This document shows positions 1 through 8,815 of a DNA stretch of 64,000 nucleotides, one piece after another. The stretch covers positions 1-64,000 of the forward strand of contig NZ_VIYG01000007.1 in NCBI RefSeq assembly GCF_009389585.1. The letters run 5' to 3'. The notes under the pieces are model-generated. The model made no database searches. It saw nothing but the letters and a program-made list of their open reading frames with translations, and was not told the DNA's origin. The translations under genes and the position numbers were made by a program. Position 1 is the stretch's first letter. Each line of letters opens with the position of its first letter. Source of the DNA: Oceanobacillus sp. CFH 90083. GTDB taxonomy: Bacteria; Bacillota; Bacilli; Bacillales; Amphibacillaceae.

Positions 1-125
1 ATTGTATCTTTCTATTTATCTATCGGCAATAACTATTCATTTATTTAATTATTTTTTATAAACATAGCTTCACTCTATGAAAAGACTATAACTATTAATT
101 GAATTATAATTATTCCTTTGTGTAA

Positions 126-170
126 GACTCTGACCCGAGAGGAGGCTCTCCTCACGGGTCAGAGTCTTTT
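126..170 (+). terminator. Strong hairpin terminator of an upstream gene
   Basis: A 12-bp arm (126-137) pairs with 155-166, one A/A mismatch follows, then a further 6-bp stem closes on a 3-base loop. Four T residues come directly after. This is a textbook rho-independent terminator, presumably for a gene that ends left of the window. Confidence 0.8.
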
Positions 171-832
171 ATTCTAAATTATTCGTCTAAAGGCTTACTC
201 TTGAAAGTTTGTACAGAAATGAAAGATGGTGAATAAAGTCTGAAATAAACAGCAAAAAGACAAAAAAGCCATCACAGATGAATGACCGATTAGGAAATTA
301 TAGGACATTGTGATTCCTAAGAAATAGTTTCCATGTATTTCTTGACAAAGATCCATTAATTAGCCACTTATCAATTGGAGACTTTTTGAACATCTATACT
401 ATCTAATAAATTTTCAAAGCTATATGCTGAACTATATTTATGTTTTAATTAAAACAGGCTACAACTCTATTCTACTTGGAAGTGTTTATTGAGATGTATG
501 ACATCCAATTGGAAGCAAATGGATAACGTTCGATTCCTAAAGTATATAACTTCTTAATATACATACTCTACTGTACTTATGCTACAATTACTCTATAAGT
601 GTATATTTAAAAGTTACCTAATTAGAAGTACTGAGCTGAACCTAGGTAATCTTAAGACTGTTGTTACTCTTTTCACACATATAACGTATTTTTTACAGAA
701 TAGATATACTCCTAGGTCACCTACACGCAAAAAGTACTTTTAACTAAAGTGTCATTACTGCTTCGCTATTATGCGGTTATTTTTTGAACTTCTAAATATA
801 TAATAATAATTTATCAAATCGGAGGAATATAC
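171..832. other. AT-rich intergenic stretch, no gene seen
   Basis: About 660 bases with stops in all frames and no ribosome binding site until GGAGG just before 833. I see no recognisable RNA gene or mobile-element end. The promoter of the gene at 833 must lie here but I cannot fix it. Confidence 0.5.
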
Positions 833-1609
833 ATGCTAATTGGTTATATGCATAACTATAATAAACCTACATCTTTAGTAAAGATTATATCATTTGTTGC
901 TAAAGCAAAGGGTATAAATGTAGTTTATTTCAATTCAGGTGATATTGACTTAAATAGTGATAAGATTACTGGCTCTATATTAGTAGGAGATAGATGGAGA
1001 AAAACAGAAATAAAAATACCTTCTATTATTGATGTTAATGCTTTTGCTTTAAAACATGAGCCAGAAATTGCTCATTTAGCGAAGCATGCTTACTTAACAG
1101 ACAATGGAAAGAACCGTTCAAAAGAATTTATTTATACTAGTTTACAAAAAGACCAAGAGTTAAGAAAACACTTTTCAAAAGAAAGAATGTATTCAAAAAC
1201 AAATAATGGCGATCCATTTGATTGCAGAGTGCATTTAGAAAAAGATGGACAGGGGAAATGGCGAATTGCTAAAAATTACATTCGTATTGGATTAGGAGAA
1301 GATGCTATCGCAAATGTAAAAAAAGGGACAGGAATTGCTGAAGAGAAAGTATTTTTTCAAGCTAATTACCCAGATAAAGCTGAGGAAATAAATCAGAAAT
1401 TAAAACAGTTAGGATTAACATTTGCAAAGAAAGTTGAAAAAATAAGAGGAATTGAGCTAGCAACCCTTGGGATTGACGTAGACATAGATGAAAATGAAAA
1501 TTTATTTGTATCCAATATTAGTAGTGCACCAGCTCCTAGTTTATTATCTGCTGAAATTGCAATGCTAAGGTCAGATTATTATAAATTTCTTTTCAATAAT
1601 AAGCGTTAA
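833..1609 (+). CDS. Internally deleted YheC/YheD-like ATP-grasp protein, probably inactive
   Basis: The reading frame gives 258 residues and starts with ATG seven bases after GGAGG. It aligns end to end with the ~340-residue paralogues at 1703 and 4360 (same N-terminal GYM..., same GDPFDCR.HLEK, same C-terminal SDYYKFL). About 82 residues are missing near residue 115, exactly the part that carries the ATP-binding lysine (VVIKP) and the glycine-rich loop (ERGKGIYK). The metal-binding motif near the end, FEANSAP in the paralogue at 4360, reads VSNISSAP here, so the Glu and Asn are gone too. B. subtilis YheC and YheD are known as spore-coat-associated proteins. The frame is open but the enzyme cannot work as an ATP-grasp ligase, so I read it as a decaying gene or at most a pseudoenzyme. 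Confidence 0.7.
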   Translation: MLIGYMHNYNKPTSLVKIISFVAKAKGINVVYFNSGDIDLNSDKITGSILVGDRWRKTEIKIPSIIDVNAFALKHEPEIAHLAKHAYLTDNGKNRSKEFIYTSLQKDQELRKHFSKERMYSKTNNGDPFDCRVHLEKDGQGKWRIAKNYIRIGLGEDAIANVKKGTGIAEEKVFFQANYPDKAEEINQKLKQLGLTFAKKVEKIRGIELATLGIDVDIDENENLFVSNISSAPAPSLLSAEIAMLRSDYYKFLFNNKR

Positions 1610-1702
1610 TTTTTATAGAAAAAGCTTATCTGATTTATTTCATAAGAAGATTCAATAATTTTAAAACTCATATTCAAAACTTTTTAAGGAGCGATGTTAC
1701 AA

Positions 1703-2722
1703 ATGGAAGTTGGCCTGCTTAGACTTTTCAAACAACCAACATTTATGTCTAAATTTATTTCTTTAGTAGCAAAAGCTAAAGGTATCGATATTATTTACTT
1801 CCAAGTAGGAGATATTGATCAAGAAAACCATAAAATTAACGGGAAAATCTTAATTGATAATGAATGGGTGAATATAACTACTAATATCCCAAAAGTTATT
1901 GATGTTTCTGCTTTCTCTTTAAAACATAAAGAAGAAATCGCATATTTAAATAAACGTTCTGTTTTAACGGAAAATGGAAAAAAGCGAATGACTAAAGCTA
2001 CTCTCCAAAAAAGATTACTCGAGGATGATCATTTTAAAAAATATATTATTCCATCCCAAGATTGTTCTTCATTTTCAGTAGTAGAAGAATATTTAAATTT
2101 ATATAATACAGTTATTATTAAACCAGTTAGCGGTCAAAAGGGACAAGGAATTTATAAAGTAAATAAACAAAACGAAAATCAATATGAGCTTAGTTATCAG
2201 CAATCTAAGAAAATTGTTTCTTTAAAAGAATTAAATGAATTTTTTAATCAAGATATTATAAGTACCGGGAAAAAGCATTTAGTTCAAAAATTTATTAGCT
2301 CTACAACACCTGATGGCAGCCCTTTTGATATTCGAGTACACCTTGAAAAAAATAATAAGGGAGAATGGACCATCCCAAAAATGTTTGTACGTATTGGTCT
2401 TGGTCAAAAAGTAACTTCCAATATCAGCCAAGGTGGCGGAAGTTCAGATGCCAATATTTTCTTCCAGACATACTATAAAGAATTAACTGATGATATACTT
2501 GGACAGTTAGAACAATTAGGATATGATATTGCAGCAAAAATAGAAAAGTTAAGATCTACGGAACTAATGACAATGGGATTAGATGTTGGCATGGACACAA
2601 ACGGTGATTTATATATTTTTGAAGTAAATAGTGCACCCGGTACAACAAGACTGAGATCCGATGTAGTTTTACTGCGAACTGATTATTATAAGTATTTATT
2701 ATCAAAACAAGACCAGTTCTAA
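1703..2722 (+). CDS. YheC/YheD-like ATP-grasp protein
   Basis: 339 residues counted from the ATG at 1703, which lies 11 bases after AAGGAG and matches the N-terminus of its paralogues; an ATG at 1694 sits too close to the ribosome binding site. The ATP-grasp features are complete: Lys near 140 (VIIKP), glycine-rich loop GQKGQGIYK, the family sequence GSPFDIRVHLEK, and metal ligands in MGLDVG and FEVNSAP. This is the YheCD class of ATP-grasp, a family that forms amide bonds through an acyl-phosphate; the substrate is unknown. It lies 93 bases after the deleted copy on the same strand, so the two look like a tandem duplication of which this is the working member. Confidence 0.8.
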   Translation: MEVGLLRLFKQPTFMSKFISLVAKAKGIDIIYFQVGDIDQENHKINGKILIDNEWVNITTNIPKVIDVSAFSLKHKEEIAYLNKRSVLTENGKKRMTKATLQKRLLEDDHFKKYIIPSQDCSSFSVVEEYLNLYNTVIIKPVSGQKGQGIYKVNKQNENQYELSYQQSKKIVSLKELNEFFNQDIISTGKKHLVQKFISSTTPDGSPFDIRVHLEKNNKGEWTIPKMFVRIGLGQKVTSNISQGGGSSDANIFFQTYYKELTDDILGQLEQLGYDIAAKIEKLRSTELMTMGLDVGMDTNGDLYIFEVNSAPGTTRLRSDVVLLRTDYYKYLLSKQDQF

Positions 2723-3192
2723 TAATTAAATTCTATTTCCAAAATTAAGATTCATCATGAGTGTTCATAAAATAGCATTTATTGTATATGTGGGATATTA
2801 TAAGTTGAAAGGCTGATGAATTGAAATGCCCTAGAGATTTAGTACGAGAATCTCGGGGGCATTTCTGTACATAATCGAAAAGTTGCGTTCAAGGTCAGAG
2901 AATTCATTGATGATATTAATTAGTGCAAAGATATGATTATGACCAGTTTTGTGTAAGAGTTAGGTTAAAATTATAAATTCGACTTATATAGAAACTTTTA
3001 AAGCAGTTGAATTCATCTCAAGTAGTTCAATTATAATGACTTAGGTGCATCAACATACGGTTACTGGAGTAAAAATTAAGCCTATTAATAAAAGGAAGGA
3101 GTCAATTATAAAGCTGAGTAAAACATTTTTGTAATTAGATGATTGTCCCTTATAGTTTCTTTGTAACATAATGAAATATAGAGGTAACAACG
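2723..3192. other. Intergenic stretch with one hairpin
   Basis: No gene is visible in 470 bases. The one clear structure is the hairpin at 2823-2865, which probably ends the preceding gene. Confidence 0.5.
2823..2865 (+). terminator. Hairpin after the YheCD-like gene
   Basis: GAAATGCCC pairs with GGGCATTTC, with an inner GAGATT/AATCTC stem, 100 bases after the stop codon. There is no T tract, so termination is less certain than the fold. Confidence 0.45.
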
Positions 3193-3888
3193 ATGAAAAA
3201 GTATAATTTTATTTTTATGGCGCTAGGATTAGCCATTGTAATTATAACAACACTGCTAGCCACTGGAACTAACGAAAATGATAAGTACAAAAATTTTAAA
3301 GAGCTTCGTCAAAATGAGCGTCAAGACGAGGATTATAGTATTAGTTTAGAAAAAGGTAATCCTGATATTGTATTAATAGCAATTCATGGTGGAGGAATAG
3401 AACCTGGGACAACCGAATTAGCTGAACACTTAAGTTTAGCAGGCGAATATTCCTTCTATTCTTTCCAAGGAATAAAAGTAACAAATAATATGGATCTGCA
3501 TATTACTTCAACTAATTTCGATGAGCCAAAAGCTTTAAACATGGTGTCCAACAGCATATATACACTATCTTTCCATGGGTACGGGAATGAAGAGAAGAAA
3601 CACACATATATAGGAGGACTAGATGAAACTTTATCCAATTCAATTAAGAAAGAACTAAAAAATGCTGGTTTTTCAGTAAGTGATGCACCTAAAAGAATTA
3701 ATGGAAAAACAAAGGAGAATATTGTTAATAAAAATAAACAAAAAAAAGGAGTTCAATTTGAAATAAGCACTGCTCAAAGGAAAGCTTTTTTTGAGAATGA
3801 TGATTTCTCATCTAAAAATCGGGAAAACCAAACAGAAGAATTTTATAATTATATAGAAGCTATTCAAAAAGCTTTAAGTTCCAATTAG
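3193..3888 (+). CDS. Secreted poly-gamma-glutamate hydrolase-like zinc peptidase
   Basis: 231 residues, ATG eight bases after GAGG. An N-terminal hydrophobic segment (about residues 5-24) predicts export or a membrane anchor. The rest matches the poly-gamma-glutamate hydrolase family (DUF867, phage PghP and B. subtilis YmaC/YjqB): HGGGIE supplies likely zinc ligands His65 and Glu70, SFHGY supplies His128, and GVQFEIS supplies a candidate catalytic Glu190. The phage enzymes cut gamma-linked polyglutamate; here the target is inferred. Its position among several ATP-grasp ligases suggests a gamma-glutamyl or similar polymer outside the cell as substrate. Some databases call this family phage-related, but nothing else here is phage-like. 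Confidence 0.75.
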   Translation: MKKYNFIFMALGLAIVIITTLLATGTNENDKYKNFKELRQNERQDEDYSISLEKGNPDIVLIAIHGGGIEPGTTELAEHLSLAGEYSFYSFQGIKVTNNMDLHITSTNFDEPKALNMVSNSIYTLSFHGYGNEEKKHTYIGGLDETLSNSIKKELKNAGFSVSDAPKRINGKTKENIVNKNKQKKGVQFEISTAQRKAFFENDDFSSKNRENQTEEFYNYIEAIQKALSSN

Positions 3889-4171
3889 CATTCCCTAGAT
3901 AACCTTCTAAAAAAGCAAATCCAACTGCCGAGCTTTCATTTTATCAATTAGTTTTTTAGAAACAATTATACAAACAATAAGGAATCTCACAGCCTTACTT
4001 ATCAACTTTATAAATCTTCAGTGTTAAAATACATCTCCGTATTTTTGCCACTTAAAGATGGTTAAATAATAAAATTCATAAATGTTACTGTGAAGTTCCA
4101 AATAAAGAATTGTCTTATCTTCTAGTATTAACCCATTGTAAGATCAAATAACCAAGTAGCTATATAAGCAC
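3889..4171. other. AT-rich intergenic stretch, no gene seen
   Basis: Stops in all frames and no clear hairpin terminator close to the preceding stop. It may include remains of whatever brought the IS66-type fragment that follows, but I cannot identify any. Confidence 0.4.
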
Positions 4172-4217
4172 ACCTCCTGTAAACTTGTCTCAAAACAAAG
4201 TAAACAGGAGGTTTTTA
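4172..4217 (+). promoter_or_regulatory. Hairpin that sequesters the tnpB ribosome binding site
   Basis: ACCTCCTGT (4172-4180) pairs with ACAGGAGGT (about 4204-4212), with extra pairing inside. The right arm is the ribosome binding site of the small frame starting at 4220, so the folded RNA would hide it. Five T residues follow, so it could also act as a terminator. Confidence 0.55.
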
Positions 4218-4219
4218 AA

Positions 4220-4309
4220 TTGATTGTCCATTTAGGTGAAGCGAAAGGACTTTATATTATATGCGGGAAAAAAGACATATGGTATAGGATTGATTCGTTA
4301 GCTTATTAA
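4220..4309 (+). pseudogene. N-terminal fragment of an IS66-family tnpB gene
   Basis: A TTG start eight bases after AGGAGGT opens a 29-codon frame. Its peptide (GLYIICGKKDIWYRIDSLAY) resembles the start of IS66 TnpB (Orf2), usually of the form vYLacGkTDmRKgIDgLA. The frame then stops and the remaining two-thirds of a normal ~115-residue TnpB is absent, so this is a stump of an insertion sequence. The match rests on a short stretch and needs a profile search. Confidence 0.55.
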
Positions 4310-4359
4310 ATAGATGATAGTGTTATTTACTAATGTAACAACAAATATCATCTTTCATT

Positions 4360-5382
4360 TTATTTTTGTCTATAACCATTTCTGTGTTTTAATAAAAACT
4401 GATAGTAATCTGTACGTAACATTGCTACTTCTGCTTTTAAAAATGAAGGGTCCGGAGCACTGTTTGCTTCAAAGACATACAGATTTTCATCTGAAGTAAT
4501 ACCTACATCTAAACCTAGCGTTGCTAGTTCAATACCTCTTAATTGTTCAATCTTTTCTGCGATTTCTATACCTGCTTCGTTTATTTTTCTTAAAAGGTTT
4601 TCATATGAATCTGGATAATTCGATTTTAAAAATACTGGAGTATTTGAAAGCCCTCCGCCCTGATTAACATTTGAAATAACTTGTTGGCCTATTCCAATTC
4701 GTATATAACTTTTAGCGATCTCCCAATTACCCAAACCATTCTTTTCCAAATGGATTCTACAATCAAACGGATCTCCCTGAAGTGTTTTAGATTGAATACA
4801 TTTCTGAATAACATGCTTTCTTTTACTTATTGTATTTGTATATAAATCTTTCAGCTCTGAACTAGATATTTTCTGCTGCTTTTTGTTATGTCCAATTAAG
4901 TAACTTCCATTATCGTTTTGCTTAATTTTATAAATCCCTTTCCCACGTTCACTATAGACTGGTTTAATAACCACCTCATCATATAAAGACAAGTACTTAT
5001 CAATAATTTGTAAACTATTACAATTACTAGACGGGATCACATATTTCTTTAGTTTGTTATCTTTAACTAGTTCTTCTTGCAGATAATCTTTAGAAAGTCT
5101 TTTACTTCCATTTTCCGTTAAATATGCTTTTTCAGATAAATAATTAATAACTTCTTTATGTTTTAAGCAACTCGCACTAACATCAATAACATCAGGGATC
5201 CGACTATCTATTCTTTTCCATTTATTATCTATATATACTAGCCCTCTGATTTGATTTTTTTCAATATTAACATCTTTTGCATTAAAATATAAAAGATCTA
5301 TATTTTTTGATTTAGCAACTGCTCGAATAATATTTGCCATAAATTTAGGACTTCTAAAATTCCGCATATATCCTACTAACAT
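4360..5382 (-). CDS. YheC/YheD-like ATP-grasp protein
   Basis: 340 residues, ATG six bases after GGAGGAAGG. All ATP-grasp elements are present: Lys140 in VVIKP, glycine loop ERGKGIYK, GDPFDCRIHLEK near 203-214, and metal ligands Asp292, Glu305 and Asn307 (FEANSAP). It is the third family member in 5 kb and lies on the opposite strand to the other two, next to the cyanophycin-synthetase-like ATP-grasp genes and in the same direction. YheC and YheD of B. subtilis associate with the spore coat; the reaction is not known. The GDPFDCR segment and C-terminus match the deleted copy at 833 more closely than the copy at 1703 does. Confidence 0.8.
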   Translation of the reverse strand: MLVGYMRNFRSPKFMANIIRAVAKSKNIDLLYFNAKDVNIEKNQIRGLVYIDNKWKRIDSRIPDVIDVSASCLKHKEVINYLSEKAYLTENGSKRLSKDYLQEELVKDNKLKKYVIPSSNCNSLQIIDKYLSLYDEVVIKPVYSERGKGIYKIKQNDNGSYLIGHNKKQQKISSSELKDLYTNTISKRKHVIQKCIQSKTLQGDPFDCRIHLEKNGLGNWEIAKSYIRIGIGQQVISNVNQGGGLSNTPVFLKSNYPDSYENLLRKINEAGIEIAEKIEQLRGIELATLGLDVGITSDENLYVFEANSAPDPSFLKAEVAMLRTDYYQFLLKHRNGYRQK

Positions 5383-5436
5383 GTATCCTTCCTCCTGCTA
5401 TGCTACTTAATGGTACTTGTATTAATAATTTAGTAG

Positions 5437-5483
5437 AAAATTCTTCAAAGAACCGATGGTTGTCGGTTCTTTGAAGAATTTTT
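5437..5483 (-). terminator. 20-bp perfect hairpin terminator
   Basis: 5437-5456 pairs perfectly with 5463-5482 around a 6-base loop. It lies 26 bases past the stop of the ATP-grasp gene at 5508 and separates it from the YheCD-like gene, so it most likely ends the wall-polymer operon. Confidence 0.8.
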
Positions 5484-5507
5484 CTTGTTTGTTGGCTTTT
5501 ATGGACT

Positions 5508-6950
5508 TCAAGAATTAATATGAAAACCAAGCTTAATTGGAACTTCATTTTTTTGAATAGATTCTTCATATACCTCTTTTACAATAGATTTTTTAGATCC
5601 TCTTTTAACATACTTCACAAAATCATCTAATTTACTACGGTTATCACTTACTACAGTAATCTCAACTTTCCGATTGTTTACTAATTCGACAGAACCAATT
5701 AAATTTAAACGTAATGCTTGCTTCCGTATATAAGTAACATAGCCTACTTTTCTAACTTTGCCACTAACTACATATTTTTTAGTAAATAATTCATTTAATG
5801 GAGCATCAGCAATTACCAAATCATCTACAGCCCCGCTCGCTAGCGGCTCCAAAATGCTTTCATAGTCAAAATATAACAAAGATTTCTCATTTAGTTTTGA
5901 TTTTGGAAAATAATAATCAATTACTGCTTTTCCAATGTCTCTCCCTTTGCCTTCCAAAGGATAAAAATGGAATCCTATTTCCGCAGTAGCATTAATTTCT
6001 AATACGACTCCCTTACTATTATCTTCAGGATTAACAATGATATCTACTCCACCATGGGGAATTGAAGGCAAAGCTTTAAAAGCGTTTACGGCAATTTCTT
6101 TTACTTCTGGTGATAACTCGTCTGTTGCATCCAAAGGGTCCCCGCCTGAAGATAAGTTACTCTTCTCTCTTAAAAATACTTGTTTCCCTTTTTCTGGAAC
6201 ACTTTGAAGGTCATACCCCTCTCTATCAATCATATATTTAACTTCATAATCTACTTTGATAGGTTTGATTTTCAAATAAGGATTGGACTTTCTTTGTTCG
6301 TTCTTTATTTCAATTAGCTTCTCAATAGTATTAATCCCATCGCCAATAATATTAGCTGGGACACGATAAGTAGCTCCAATCACTTGATCTCCCACTACAT
6401 AAATTCTATACTCTTTTCCATAGTAATGCTTTTCAACCAAGTACTCCTTATATTTAAATTGAGACCTTAATTCTTTTAAAATTCCTTCCAATTCCTTTTT
6501 ACTATTAATATTAGTATATACGCCTCTTCCCATACTTCCATTTATCGGTTTTATAATAACTGGAAAACCGACTTCTTGAGCATATGCTAAAATTTCTTCA
6601 TCGTTACTTATTACTTCTCCAAGTGGAGTAGGAACATTATTATTTCTTAAATAATTTTTAGTTTTTTCTTTATTTCCACATATCTTTACTGCTTCGTTTG
6701 CTACTTTATCTCCTCTAGATCTAAAAAAGAAATGGGTATGTTGTCCATCACTCAATGAAAAGACAACCCCATTAGACCCGCCACTAACTTTTTGCAGTTT
6801 ACAAGCATTAGACTCATCTTTATACCACTTTAACTTTAGGCCCCTTCTCCAACCTTCTAAAGCTATTAAATACGAGCATAATCTAAAGCCACTTATATCT
6901 GATGCTACATTCATATCTATATTTGGAAGAAAAACAACCTTGTTATCCAT
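5508..6950 (-). CDS. ATP-grasp ligase with acylphosphatase-like domain, short AT-rich copy
   Basis: 480 residues, ATG 11 bases after AAGGAG. The layout is an N-terminal domain with LIALEGWRRGLKLKW (29-42) and FFFRSRGDK, an ATP-grasp domain (about 95-345) closest to cyanophycin synthetase and GshF (Lys134, glycine loop GSMGRG 138-143, YRIYVVGDQVIGA, VPANIIGDG, metal ligands Asp303, Glu318 and Asn320), and an acylphosphatase-like domain (about 390-476). In the last, the catalytic Arg is replaced by Val and the catalytic Asn by Leu. Unlike its two paralogues upstream it ends right after that domain and lacks the coiled coil and SWK tail. Its codon use is clearly more AT-rich than theirs, which fits separate acquisition or faster drift. 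The function inferred is addition of an amino acid to a wall polymer or its precursor. Confidence 0.75.
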   Translation of the reverse strand: MDNKVVFLPNIDMNVASDISGFRLCSYLIALEGWRRGLKLKWYKDESNACKLQKVSGGSNGVVFSLSDGQHTHFFFRSRGDKVANEAVKICGNKEKTKNYLRNNNVPTPLGEVISNDEEILAYAQEVGFPVIIKPINGSMGRGVYTNINSKKELEGILKELRSQFKYKEYLVEKHYYGKEYRIYVVGDQVIGATYRVPANIIGDGINTIEKLIEIKNEQRKSNPYLKIKPIKVDYEVKYMIDREGYDLQSVPEKGKQVFLREKSNLSSGGDPLDATDELSPEVKEIAVNAFKALPSIPHGGVDIIVNPEDNSKGVVLEINATAEIGFHFYPLEGKGRDIGKAVIDYYFPKSKLNEKSLLYFDYESILEPLASGAVDDLVIADAPLNELFTKKYVVSGKVRKVGYVTYIRKQALRLNLIGSVELVNNRKVEITVVSDNRSKLDDFVKYVKRGSKKSIVKEVYEESIQKNEVPIKLGFHINS

Positions 6951-7132
6951 AAATAATAATTCTCCTTTTATTTAAACGAAATGATAGATTTATTATAACT
7001 CATTAATCTAAATTACTGCTATTATTTAAAGATTTTTTGAATCATATTTAAATATCAAAAATCAAATTAGTCTAAATATCTTTCTTACTCAAATGATTTT
7101 GACATAATTTATACTAAATTATCTGCTAATTA

Positions 7133-8779
7133 CTATTTATCCTTCACCCTTGCCCCAATCTTCCTTACAGACTCCGTAACCTTCCAAGAAGTACTATTCA
7201 AGATATGCTTTACATCCTTCTCCGCTCTATCTTTTTTCTTTCTAAGAGCTGTTAAGTCTTTATCCATCCGTTTTAAAGCATGCTGCACAGATTTCACGTT
7301 ATTGGTATTATACTGTTCGGCAATTTCAAATCCTACCGTGACAAACCCTTCATATTCCTCTTCCTTGATCCGGGTTACTTCTGATCCTTGCGGGTAGCCT
7401 TTGATGGTTTCTTTAAAATCTTCTACTGTTTTATGGTCCGTTCCGGCAACAACGACTTCAATTTCATCAAATACAACACTCTTCACATAACCATGCAGGT
7501 TGTTAGCAAGAGCTTGTTTCTTCAACCACTTATGATAGTTGTATCGCTGCACATTTCCATTTACGATATATTTGTGGATATAGAGCTTTCCAATTGGTGC
7601 CGGAGCAACCTCTACTTCCAGTGCTGCTCTGTTTTCGAGAGGCTCTAAAACATTGATTAAATCAAAGGAAACTCTTGATTTTGTTGTATCGACGCGTCCT
7701 TTCGTTTCCGGGAAATAATAATCTACAATCGCTTTTGGTATATCTCTTGCTTTCCCTTCAATCGGGAACAGAGCTCCGCCAATTTGGGCAGTTGGGTTCA
7801 ACTCAATTACAACTGCTTCGCCTTTTACATCACTGCGGTCATTGACAATAATATCTACTCCGCCATGCGGGAAGTTGTCTACTGCTTTTAAAGCATCAAT
7901 AGCGATTTTCTTATACTCTTCCGGTAATGTATCTGTTACATCAACAGGGTCGCCGCCTGAGGAAACATTCGTTTTTTCCCTTAAGTAGATCACTTTTCCC
8001 TTTTCTGGAATGCTCTCCAGCGTATAGCCTGCTTCCTGAATAAATTCAAGAATCTCGACATCCATATGAATCAGACAGCTGTTAAGACGTGCGTTCTTTC
8101 TGCGGACAGCGTTCTTGATATCGATTAATTCCTCAATAGTATGCTCACCATCGCCCATAATGTTCGCCGGCACACGGTTATACGCTGCAATAACCTCATC
8201 GCCCACCACATAAACACGATATTCCTTCCCGCTTACATATTGCTCTAACACAACTTCTTCATATTCTAATTCCCGGCGTACATAATGAATCGCCTTTAGT
8301 AATTGTTCATGGTTTTTAATATTGGTTACTACACCATTTCCCAAGCTGGCATTGGTTGGTTTTAAAACTAACGGGAAACCGATTGTATCTGCAAAGGCTA
8401 TAATCTCTTCATTTGTTGCATCTGCTTCAAAGCCTTTTCCTTTAGGTACAGGTACACCTGCATTGCTGAGATAGATTTTGGTATCGTCTTTCTCTGATCC
8501 GATTTCTACTGCTTCACTGGAAACGAGGTCTCCTCTTGTTCGAAAGAAGTAATGTGTCTGCTTCTCTGAAGTCAATGAAAATAAACGTCCAGGCGGGTTC
8601 ACTCCAAAAATAATCATATTCTTAAAGTACTCGGAATCCTTCGTGTACCATTTTAGCTTGAGACCTCTTCGCCATCCTTCTAATGCAACAGCAAATGCAT
8701 CCAGACGTGTCTTCCTCGCATTTCTTACAATGTCATTATTCAGATGTGGAAGACTTATCCCTAACTGATTGTCTTTCAT
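7133..8779 (-). CDS. ATP-grasp ligase fused to inactive acylphosphatase-like domain and coiled coil
   Basis: 548 residues from the ATG eight bases after AGGAGG; an ATG six bases earlier is too close. ATP-grasp domain about 100-355: Lys140 (LVLKP), loop ASLGNG 144-149, YRVYVVGDEVIAA, VPANIMGDGEHT, then Asp309, Glu326 and Asn328 as metal ligands. This is the cyanophycin-synthetase-like branch, but without the Mur-ligase half of CphA, so it is not cyanophycin synthetase. Residues 401-485 resemble acylphosphatase (HKYIVNGNVQ...KKQALANNLHGYV), with His instead of the catalytic Arg and Ser instead of the catalytic Asn. A coiled coil (about 495-526) and the tail SWKVTESVRKIG follow. The gene sits 30 bases after the next paralogue, in the same transcript. 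Likely role: ATP-dependent amide-bond formation on a cell-surface polymer precursor. Confidence 0.8.
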   Translation of the reverse strand: MKDNQLGISLPHLNNDIVRNARKTRLDAFAVALEGWRRGLKLKWYTKDSEYFKNMIIFGVNPPGRLFSLTSEKQTHYFFRTRGDLVSSEAVEIGSEKDDTKIYLSNAGVPVPKGKGFEADATNEEIIAFADTIGFPLVLKPTNASLGNGVVTNIKNHEQLLKAIHYVRRELEYEEVVLEQYVSGKEYRVYVVGDEVIAAYNRVPANIMGDGEHTIEELIDIKNAVRRKNARLNSCLIHMDVEILEFIQEAGYTLESIPEKGKVIYLREKTNVSSGGDPVDVTDTLPEEYKKIAIDALKAVDNFPHGGVDIIVNDRSDVKGEAVVIELNPTAQIGGALFPIEGKARDIPKAIVDYYFPETKGRVDTTKSRVSFDLINVLEPLENRAALEVEVAPAPIGKLYIHKYIVNGNVQRYNYHKWLKKQALANNLHGYVKSVVFDEIEVVVAGTDHKTVEDFKETIKGYPQGSEVTRIKEEEYEGFVTVGFEIAEQYNTNNVKSVQHALKRMDKDLTALRKKKDRAEKDVKHILNSTSWKVTESVRKIGARVKDK

Positions 8780-8815
8780 ATTCATATCCTCCTGTTAGCT
8801 TCTTTCATCGCATCA

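Noticed and set aside
3193-3888. Prophage suggested by the phage-related name of the hydrolase family
   Set aside because: No integrase, capsid, terminase or lysis gene nearby; the protein has a bacterial-type export signal.
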